13,458 nt of DNA from Dunaliella salina. Lineage: Eukaryota > Chlorophyta > Chlorophyceae > Chlamydomonadales > Dunaliellaceae. A program made the position numbers and the translations under genes. Each line of letters begins with the position of its first letter. Within the stretch, counting starts at the first letter, position 1. The notes below the pieces were generated by a model. It searched no databases, was not told the DNA's origin, and saw only the letters and a program-made list of their open reading frames with translations. This document shows, piece after piece, positions 7,681 through 13,458 of the stretch. The DNA lies in the NCBI GenBank assembly GCA_002284615.2, contig MU071176.1:1-13458 (forward strand), given 5' to 3'.

Positions 7681-7970
7681 TATAGGCAAGAAAGAAAAGA
7701 AAGAAAAAGAAAAAGAAGAGTCTACGCAAGCCAAAGGCCGCGTGCATTAAGGGAAGAACCCCTAACAAAAGTTAGAGGCCTCACCAGGAGGCCCTCCACC
7801 TAAACTAGACAAAACTAGCCTAGGAGAGAGCAAGAGACAGAACTAATGGGGATCTGGAGGATTGCTGGCCATGCCCCTGAGCGCTCAGACTCTCCTTCTT
7901 CCATCCTCAGCCGCCGCCACGCGCCCAGCAAACCCCCTCCCAGATGCCCTCTGAAAACAAAGTTCTCAAT
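7681..7970 (-). mobile_element. 5'-truncated LINE 3' end (tail family 2) inside LINE B
   Basis: This minus-strand 3' end starts near 7970 at LCFQRASGRG, reaches NPPDPH and a TAG, and continues through the untranslated region to TTTTCTTTTTC-type repeats at about 7681-7716. It is about 97% identical by eye to 9541-9788 in reverse complement. On either side, LINE B sequence resumes at positions that are continuous in B3: before it the residues equivalent to 9230-9300, after it those equivalent to about 9330. It therefore interrupts LINE B. I could not find a convincing target-site duplication. Confidence 0.82.
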
Positions 7971-8530
7971 GGTGTGTTTATGTTGATTTTGTGCTGTTGA
8001 GAGTGTTTATTAAGGGTTAGTATCTGAGCAGAATTTCATCTCTGGGAATAAGGTGGATGTCTCTGTCTCTGGGATTCATATTTCTTGGATGGTGGGAGGA
8101 ATCTTTGCCTTCCAGGGGTAGTACAATGATGCCGTCAGGGCGACTAAGGTGTGTGTCTGGCGGCCGTCAAGATGGAAAAACCCAATTTGGAATGTTTCTC
8201 TGGATGTAGTCCGGAATTTCCATATCCAATGAGCGTAGTCTACCTGCATTGCATGCATCAATTGAGACAATGAAGGGTCCGGAGGCACCTTTGCTCCGTG
8301 CTTCACCACAGGTGCAGAGAGCTTGATGATGGCGATCTGTTTTCATTCTGTTCATTTGTGGATGGGTGCATCTGAGAAAAATAAAGGAAATGTTATCAGG
8401 AGCACCACAAAGAGGGCAGGGAGCAGGTCCGGAATGGTTATTGAATTGTGCAGCATGCCTGCTGTTGTAGAGTGTGCCTGTTCTGTATTTTATGATATTT
8501 GTCTGTTCTTTAAGGGTGGCAGCTTTGGAT
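7971..8530 (-). pseudogene. LINE B 5' segment: zinc knuckle and PD motif
   Basis: The minus frame 8601-8167 holds IIKYRTGTLYNSRHA, then CPLCGAPDNISFIFLRC. That is the LINE zinc knuckle, but with Phe where B3 has His, so the metal site is probably lost. The linker to NWVFPS parallels B3 DWVFPN. A stop and frameshift follow; the next frame contains SRPDGIIVLP, the PD motif of the nuclease-like domain, then RDRDIHLIP, equivalent to B3 DRDIHFVKL. A stop occurs soon after, near 8011. The 5' limit near 8530 meets the head of LINE B3 in inverted orientation. Sequence around 8511-8526 resembles 9826-9841 (14 of 16 bases), which could be an old target duplication from the B3 insertion or just homologous LINE sequence. 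Confidence 0.8.
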
Positions 8531-8553
8531 GCCACTACCAGAGATGGCAGAAG

Positions 8554-9663
8554 CTTAACGATGCAACACCACCCACCACCAATGCTAACACTGAAGCTCA
8601 TAACCTAACCCCTCAACTTGCAAACAAGGAGATCAGCAACTCCTTCTGGAAAAGCCCAAAGATAACCCTTGAACAGCAAATAAATCTTATGAAGTATCAA
8701 ACGGATACACTGTACACACAGAGTCATGCCTCCAACTTCAAATTTTCCAGTTCTGATAGATGCCCAAAAGAAAAGAAAAGAAAAGTCTACGCAAGCCAAA
8801 GGCCGTGTGCATTAAGGGAAGAACCTCTAACAAAAGTTAAAGGCCTCACCAGGAGGCCCTCCACCTAAACTAGATGCCCACTCTGTGCAAATACGGACAG
8901 CATTTATCACGTTCTGCTTAGGTGTACCAACCCAACAATGAGTGGGATGCACACCAACACACACCATGCGGCCCTTAGTCTCTGTGTAGAAGCCCTGAGT
9001 AAAGGCCGGTATGGCTCATCCCTCATTAGCATGGATGGCTGCAACCATGACAGACTTCTGGATCAAGGCATACAAATCCCTGAAAACACCTCTCGAGCTA
9101 TTCCAGATTGGGTTTTCCCAAATGGCACTGCCTCACCTGCTTGGCACCAAAGCCGCCCTGATGCTAATTTTGTGCGCCCCATCAAGGGCAGACAAGCCCA
9201 CCTTAATCCTACCAAGATCCCCCCAAAAGATAGGGATATTCACTTCGTCAAACTTAAATTCTGCCCCGACACAAAACCCTTCATCACTTTAGAACGTGCA
9301 CGGACTCAACATTCCCACACCATAACTAGACTTAAAACACGCAGCTTAAGAAACCCAAACAGGAATAACAAAGCGACTTTGCATACCATCTTAATTGGTG
9401 TGGGTGGCACGGTTTACAATGAGCTTACAATTTCACCTCTTACAAATCTGGGTCCAACCAAACAGAAAGCCAAATCACTAGCATCCAAGCTCAGGGACCA
9501 TGCCATCCAAAGATTATCCACCATCATTTACACTAGACATGCACTTTGCTTTCAGAGGGCATCTGGGAGGGGGTTTGCTGGGCGCGCGGCGGCGGCTGAG
9601 GATGGAAGAAGGAAAGTCCGAGCGCTCAGGGGCATGGCTAGCAATCCTCCAGATCCCCATTAG
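8554..9663 (+). pseudogene. LINE B3 protein C-terminal half (zinc knuckle, PD-(D/E)xK-like)
   Basis: The frame holds ISNSFW, then MKYQTDTLYTQSHA, then the zinc knuckle split by an insertion: Cys codons at 8875 and 8884, His at 8908, Cys at 8923. From 8938 it is open to a TAG at 9661-9663. Further landmarks are IPDWVFPN, SRPDANFVRP (PD near 9157), DRDIHFVKLKFC (where LINE A has EFK; here Glu is Lys near 9250), NRNNKATLHT, LIGVGGTVYN, LGPTKQKAK and the closing MASNPPDPH. The layout zinc knuckle then PD...(E)xK is that of restriction-like endonucleases at the C-terminus of some LINEs. The insertion plus one duplicated target measures 114 bp, a multiple of three, but carries stops. Loss of the acidic residue argues that this copy is inactive. 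Confidence 0.82.
8757..8880 (-). mobile_element. Short LINE tail insertion with 10-bp target duplication
   Basis: A minus-strand 3' tail of family 2 occupies 8767-8870: a few AAAAG units (the TTTTC tail read in reverse), GTCTACGC, the conserved CGTGCATTAAGG run, the two hairpins, and then truncation at CTAGTTTAGG. TAGATGCCCA is repeated exactly at 8757-8766 and 8871-8880. Excluding the insertion and one repeat restores the zinc-knuckle coding line SSDRCPLC in LINE B3, which confirms the boundaries. It is the shortest insertion in the window. Confidence 0.92.
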
Positions 9664-9815
9664 TTCTGTCTCTTGCTCTCTCCTAGACTAGTTTTGTCTA
9701 GTTTAGGTGGAGGGCCTCCTGGTGAGGCCTCTAACTTTTGTTAGGGGTTCTTCCCTTAATGCACGCGGCCTTTGGCTTGCGTAGACTTTTCTTTTTCTTT
9801 TCTTTTTCTTTCTTT

Positions 9816-10070
9816 AGCCTAAAGTTTAGGGTGACAGCTTTCATGTGCCAGAAAGCATTGCTAATCCTGGAGTTGACTGTGGGTTGGTGATGGTTTAGTT
9901 CCTGTAAGTTTTGCCAATTTGTCCGCTTGCCCCAGTTTGTGCTTATCATGCATGATATGCTTTAATTTGTCTTGTAAGTTAGGAAGTGTCCAAAGTTCTG
10001 TATGAGAGCCAGGTTTCTCGCAATTCTGTACGTACGTGTGCACATGTGCTAAACAAAAGATTTTCTTTCA
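9816..10070 (-). pseudogene. LINE C fragment: RNase H to zinc-knuckle linker
   Basis: On the minus strand, frames from 10043 and 9949 contain TLPNLQDKLKHIMHDKHKLGQA, matching YLPNLQGALKFHMHTKHKLGYA of LINE A (about 18 shared residues). After a frameshift come RISNAFW and KAVTL, matching EISNSFW of B3 and KAATL of B. The fragment lacks everything else, because it is bounded by the LINE B3 tail on one side and by the inverted-repeat element on the other. It may be the upstream continuation of LINE B, split by the insertion of B3, or an independent relic. Confidence 0.7.
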
Positions 10071-10773
10071 GAACAGGAGGCACCAGTCTGCATAACTTTT
10101 GGACGTCATGTGTCAATCCGAATAAAAACTACAAATTCGGAAGCCTGAGGTCGAGAGCTATCGATTGGTGTATTTATGAATCCAATCGGAGAGGGTGGTT
10201 AGTGGGTGGTCCTTCGAGGGGGTCTGGACTTTTTGGGACCCCCCCCCGAATTTTTCTGAGCTGAACTTTCTCGAACTTTTAAATTTACCAATGGATTCCT
10301 GAGCACGAGAACTGTCGATTGGCACCCTCTTTAAGGAAATAGGGTAAAAGCAGGAGCCTCTGTGCATGGATCAGAGTCAGTGCCACATGCGCGTGGGCAT
10401 AGGTTGTTGGGGGTGTGAAGGCATACATGCAGCAAACAAATCCAAACTTCCATGACAGGGACAATGTATAATACATCCTTGCATGGTGAAGTCAGAAGGG
10501 CAGTTTATGGACTGCAAGCCAGTTGTGGGTGCCTGGAAGGGCAGGTTTGCATGAGCCCGTTCACCAGTTTTTGCCCAATAACTCTGCTCCAACTCAATGT
10601 TTGATTGTGATGAGTATGCAAATTGATAGCTATTTAAAAAAGGAGCAGATTGGTACCCTTATTGTGGGGAGGGGGGCAGTATTTGGGGGGGAGGGGGGGT
10701 GGGTGGTCCTTTTGGGCCTCCCGCCAAGAATTTTGACATGACGTCCACTACTTTTTTTTTTGGCCTCCTGTTC
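10071..10773. mobile_element. Candidate non-autonomous inverted-repeat element
   Basis: GAACAGGAGG at 10071-10080 is the exact reverse complement of 10764-10773, and GGACGTCATGT at 10101-10111 is the exact reverse complement of 10736-10746. A subterminal pair (AGCTATCGATT at 10156-10166 against the reverse of 10621-10634) lies in the same nested order. No long frame is present inside, so if this is a DNA transposon it is non-autonomous. A 13-bp direct repeat GTGGGTGGTCCTT occurs at 10202 and 10699, each followed by a G/C run. No certain target-site duplication flanks it. The 700-bp size, paired ends and lack of coding favour a MITE-like element; a family cannot be assigned. Confidence 0.55.
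10665..10706 (+). repeat. G-rich tract with quadruplex potential
   Basis: Four or more runs of at least three G lie within about 42 bp (GGGGAGGGGGG, GGGGGGGAGGGGGGG, GGG), separated by short loops. A C-run, GGGACCCCCCCCC, sits near the opposite end of the same element at 10235-10247. Confidence 0.75.
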
Positions 10774-10841
10774 AGAAATTAAAAATTTTTGAAGGAAGAG
10801 AGAAAAAAAAAAACATACAAAAATAGGTATTTGTATTTAGT

Positions 10842-11643
10842 TCAGTTTCTGCTGCCACGCATTAGTTGCATCAGGTTTTTGAAATCCCTCTCTTTCAAGA
10901 CTTGAGAGGGTATAATCTTGCAGTAGGTATGGAGATTAGGTTCGCTCTGTTGTGCTTTGAACTTAAGCAAACCCCCCTTAAATTTAGGCCATGTATCCTG
11001 TAAATCCTCTGATTCCCAGGTGGGCTCCCAAGCGACCCTCCTGAGTTCTTCATTAGTCTGCCGCTCTCTTTTGAATTTTTGGGCATCATCAAGGCTTGCA
11101 TAGGCGGGACATGCCCATGTGTCAGCTGTTGCAATTTCTTGTCTTTGCTCATCCAAGTAGCATCCAAGTTCCTTCATGCATTCCCAATGGTACGTCTGGT
11201 GGCACGCAACAAATCACGAAATGAAGGATCAGGAATGGTTTCTGTTTCATAACTATTATGGTCATTGCATATTTGGCAGCAGGCACACTCAACATCAGTG
11301 CGAGCAGCAGGTGAGACATCTTCAGGCACAAGGTTAGCTTGTTTGAAAAGTGGCAGGGCCCATTTTCAATGATCATAAGTGCGTAATGTGTGTGATATTG
11401 CACTTGGAGGTGGGCGGGGGAGCTTGATTATTCTTTATTGTTCTCCGCAAAAAATATCCAATCATCTATATGAATAATATCCAAATCATGGTAGAGGATA
11501 TAACTGATAGCATAGGTAACAGTAGCTTCTTCAGCAAGTTTATTAGCTGTGTTTTCCCTATAATTCCAGATGTTTGGGCCTTGAGAAAGCGAGCTTAGAA
11601 AGTGGATAGCTGGGGAAATGATCTCCCTGTCTCTGTGGAGCAA
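10842..11643 (-). pseudogene. Degenerate coding block of unknown family
   Basis: Three minus-strand frames join into a plausible but broken protein. From 11643 it has NYRENTANKLAEEA, faintly like the end of an RNase H domain, and IIHIDDWIFFAEN. Frame changes near 11365 and 11170 connect this to LVPEDVSPAARTDVECACCQICN, a cysteine cluster spaced C-x-C-C-x2-C, then to SFRDLLRATRRTIGN. The last frame (11177-10842) ends with VAWEPTWESEDLQDTWPKF, which recalls the Trp/Glu-rich strand of a chromodomain, and a TAA near 10842. The cysteine cluster and the Trp-rich end would fit an integrase zinc region and a chromodomain, but the catalytic core that should lie between them is absent. I do not assign a family. 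Confidence 0.4.
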
Positions 11644-11702
11644 GTGGGTCTCCTTCCTGGGTCTGTTTATTTGAGTATCTAGGCCCTCTCATCACCATCC
11701 TC

Positions 11703-12098
11703 TTGATGCTTGCAGCCTGCTTGCATGCCACTGCTTTTTCTCTCCTGTGCGGGCACACCTGGCCCTGCAGCTGCACAACTAAAGCATGCCATCCAAATGT
11801 TAAGAGGTCCACTTCTACAAGGAAGCCAAGTAAAACACCATGCAGCAGTAACGCACAAGCCCAAAAGCACAAGGCTGCCTCCCTTCTGGCAGCTGTGCAT
11901 ATCCATTTCCATGTCCAAGCTCAGACACGCAAGGCCAAAAATAACTCCACAATCCTGCTCCTTATGCGTGCAGCAAAGCACATCAAAGGAAGACCGGCAA
12001 AACGGAAGGCAGCACGCTCCGCACTCTGCACCATCATGAAAGCATCCACCTCTGCACCCCACCCCTACTGCCCCCACACTTACCCCTACCAGCCATAA
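11703..12098 (+). CDS. Basic, Ala/Lys-rich open frame, function unknown
   Basis: The frame is open for 131 codons to a TAA at 12096-12098. Its N-terminal part is Cys/His-rich (CGHTWPCSC, ACHPN) and is followed by a Lys/Arg/Ala-rich stretch, likely helical (AAKHIKGRPAKRKAARSA), and a Pro/Tyr/His-rich end. The frame has the same phase as the Josephin-like block that starts at 12279, with several stops between, so both may be remnants of one polyprotein. No domain is recognised. The opposite strand also has a 160-codon frame (11679-12161), rich in Cys and Gly, which I regard as its shadow. Confidence 0.3.
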   Translation: MMLAACLHATAFSLLCGHTWPCSCTTKACHPNVKRSTSTRKPSKTPCSSNAQAQKHKAASLLAAVHIHFHVQAQTRKAKNNSTILLLMRAAKHIKGRPAKRKAARSALCTIMKASTSAPHPYCPHTYPYQP

Positions 12099-12278
12099 TC
12101 CCCCTTTCAAAAATTTACCTTCCTGGGAGGGAGAGGGGGACCTCTGGCAAAATTTTTCCAAATTTCAACACTTCAGCAATTTTCCCATAAATTGCAGGTT
12201 GCCGGCACACCTTTCTGATGAGGGGGCTTCTGATGTTAGAATCCTTCTGATATCAGCAAAAACACAGTCCAAAATGAC

Positions 12279-12995
12279 ATGATGAAGCTGGGCATGGCCC
12301 CCAGCCCAAATGACAGCGAAAAATACATTGAGCGGCTCCCAGAACCTCCCTGTGCCCATGAACCTCCCTCCTGCTTCTTCAGGATCCTCCTGACCCTACC
12401 TTGGAGATTGCTGGACCACATCCCACACTGGATGCCTGCGCAAAAATGGCATCCAGGGCCTCAACCCTCTCTAAGGTATTCTGTTTTTGACGACAGCACC
12501 TGCCATGTGACTCATGAGCACTTGCATAACAGCCATATGATGCAGTGAGGTATTACCCCTTGCCCAAATAGTTTGTATTTTGAGCAACAAGGTCACACTA
12601 GCTACCACTGCCAAGTACACGCTATTAACAACGTTTTTGGAGCATGCATAGTGACACCAGAGTCCCTGGAAAATTTTATTTACATCCAACACAGAAATGA
12701 CCCTACCTTGGGATGGCTCTATGCCTATGAACCAGGCGCAGGCTTCTCTGACAATGCCCCTGGTCAATGAATGCTCAATAACAACCTTCAACAAACTGAA
12801 ATTGCATCTTTTGGTCATAGTACCAGCAACCATATCTCAGGCGCTCTTGACCTACATGCTCGTCAGCACGGCTGCAATGCTTTCCTATGCCGCAGCCATC
12901 ACCATGCTTTTGCCATTAAACAATTCCAGGGAGTCTGGAGATTACTGGACTCCCTCAAGGAAGCTCCCATCAACTTGCGCTCCCAACAGAATTGA
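12279..12995 (+). pseudogene. Josephin-like cysteine-protease remnant
   Basis: One phase is readable across 717 bp with only two TGA interruptions (12546-12548 and 12768-12770). The first third (RLPEPPCAHEPP, LLTLPWRLLDHIPHWMPAQ) is unrecognised. Then FEQQGHTSYHCQVHAINNVFG sets a Gln before a Cys and a C-x2-HAINN helix, the catalytic Cys block of Josephin-type deubiquitinating enzymes. About 100 residues on, HHHAFAIKQFQGVWRLLDSL gives the catalytic His strand followed by W-x-LLDS, where Josephin enzymes have HW and an Asn/Asp. Such enzymes cleave ubiquitin chains. Whether it came from a host gene or a transposon polyprotein is unclear; the minus-strand LINE D begins 40 bp after its end. Confidence 0.6.
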
Positions 12996-13034
12996 CCCCC
13001 CTTCACTGCCTTCAAGATTTTTTATCTAAATGGC

Positions 13035-13458
13035 AAAGAAAAGAAAAGAAAAGAAAAACTACGTAGACAGAGAAACTCTCCCTACATCAATTAAGGAGAA
13101 GGTGACACATTGGCTCAAAAAAAGAGCCGTGTGCCCCCTTCACCACAAGGTATGAATAAGAGAATGCTAATGTGGGTCTGGAGGGTTACTAGAAGCACCT
13201 GGCTCTAGAGCCTGGCTGTGGGAAGTATTCTTATTTTCGATAGCGCGGCGGATGGTGACTAGTTTGTGGGCATATTGAACAGAATGGGCATGAAGTTGTT
13301 GAGCAAGCTTTGTGGCACGCTGTTGATCCAATCCTAGATGTATGAGTTGCTTCAGGGTATGCTCAATGTAAATAGTTCCACCTACACCCAGGAGAATAGG
13401 GTGAATTGTAACAGCTTTAGCGTTAATAAGTTTACGAAGGTCTGCATGCTGCTGCTTT
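13035..13458 (-). mobile_element. LINE D 3' end (tail family 1), runs off the window
   Basis: From the right edge the minus strand reads LINE protein, stop, untranslated region with the twin hairpins, then a (TTTTC)n tail at 13035-13058 (seen as GAAAA on the plus strand). The shared part is about 97% identical by eye to the plus-strand insertion at 6081-6354. It is inserted in the DNA that follows the Josephin-like block. The 5' extent and the second target duplication lie outside the window. Confidence 0.9.
13167..13457 (-). CDS. LINE D protein C-terminus (partial)
   Basis: These 96 codons plus TAG (13167-13169) are uninterrupted. They begin with KQQHADLRKLINAK, the residues just after the Glu-x-Lys strand in LINE A. 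They continue with IHPILLGVGGTIY, HLGLDQQRATKLAQQLHAHSVQYAHKLV and end in NPPDPH. With no stop or frameshift in the visible part, this is the best-preserved LINE end here and may belong to a young element. The nuclease motifs and everything upstream lie beyond the window. Confidence 0.85.
   Translation of the reverse strand, partial: KQQHADLRKLINAKAVTIHPILLGVGGTIYIEHTLKQLIHLGLDQQRATKLAQQLHAHSVQYAHKLVTIRRAIENKNTSHSQALEPGASSNPPDPH

Larger units (their letters stand above)
7717..9788. repeat. 250-bp inverted repeat (LINE 3' ends pointing outward)
   Basis: The segments 7717-7965 and 9541-9788 are reverse complements of each other with about six differences by eye. Both are LINE tail family 2, one on each strand. 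A third partial copy lies at 8786-8870 on the minus strand. Confidence 0.9.
8540..9815 (+). mobile_element. LINE B3, 5'-truncated copy (tail family 2)
   Basis: A plus-strand LINE beginning near 8540, inside the linker between RNase H and the zinc knuckle, and running to a T/C-rich tail at 9787-9815. The frame is the cleanest LINE coding sequence in the window. Its 3' untranslated region (9664-9786) holds two hairpins: GGCCTC/GAGGCC (9713-9729) and CTAAC/GTTAG (9731-9744). Together with LINE B on the minus strand it forms a head-to-head inverted pair centred near 8535. Confidence 0.88.

Noticed and set aside
7258..9815. Twin-priming inversion of a single LINE
   Set aside because: Both arms carry their own complete 3' tail, which a single inverted insertion would not have.
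10842..11643. Gypsy-type integrase with chromodomain
   Set aside because: The catalytic core that should lie between the cysteine cluster and the Trp-rich end is absent, and the spacing is far too short.
11679..12161. 160-codon Cys/Gly-rich minus-strand frame
   Set aside because: It is the reverse of the basic plus-strand frame at 11703-12098, which stays in phase with the Josephin-like block; it shows no domain.

Overview
This window reads as a stretch of eukaryotic nuclear genome made almost entirely of decayed, nested retrotransposons. There are no operons, ribosome-binding sites or intact housekeeping genes. There are tRNA-derived promoter boxes, target-site duplications, pyrimidine microsatellite tails and many half-decayed reading frames. 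From the style of the LINE proteins I suspect a green alga or a related lineage, but that is recollection and not proof. Ten single N's, all in the first 3.2 kb, point to a draft assembly.

Layout. 1-2735: mostly unassigned, with a possible LINE zinc-knuckle relic (about 1408-1569), an unknown open frame (1610-2035), a GCATGC-rich alternating purine/pyrimidine stretch (about 2247-2350) and a tiny CxxC/CxxC frame (2597-2734). 2766-2902: the 3' tail of a LINE ending in (TTTTC)n. 2903-4039: unassigned, with a faint AP-endonuclease-like fragment near 3613. 4040-7257 (minus): one long degenerate LINE body, LINE A. Read 5' to 3' it has a methyltransferase-like region, RNase H, a zinc knuckle and a PD-(D/E)xK-like domain. 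It is split by a tRNA-derived SINE (4805-5018) and by a plus-strand, 5'-truncated LINE 3' end (6081-6354), each with a clear target-site duplication. 7258-8530 (minus): LINE B, itself split by a truncated relative (7681-7970). 8540-9815 (plus): a head-to-head copy, LINE B3, with an 85-100 bp tail inserted in its zinc knuckle. 9816-10070 (minus): LINE C fragment. 10071-10773: candidate non-autonomous element with inverted repeats and a G-rich tract. 10842-11643 (minus): unknown degenerate coding block. 11703-12995 (plus): degenerate coding block that includes a Josephin-like cysteine-protease domain. 13035-13458 (minus): LINE D 3' end, running off the window.

How the parts fit. The LINE copies share one C-terminal architecture, a closing peptide NPPDP(H/Y), a pair of short RNA hairpins in the 3' untranslated region and a (TTTTC)n tail instead of poly(A). 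The SINE carries the same 3' tail as the LINE B family, so it was probably mobilised by that LINE machinery. No reverse-transcriptase motif was found in the window: what is present is the downstream half of the polyprotein. The most interesting observation is the putative order methyltransferase-like / RNase H / zinc knuckle / PD-(D/E)xK nuclease, possibly with a Josephin-like protease elsewhere in the same kind of element.
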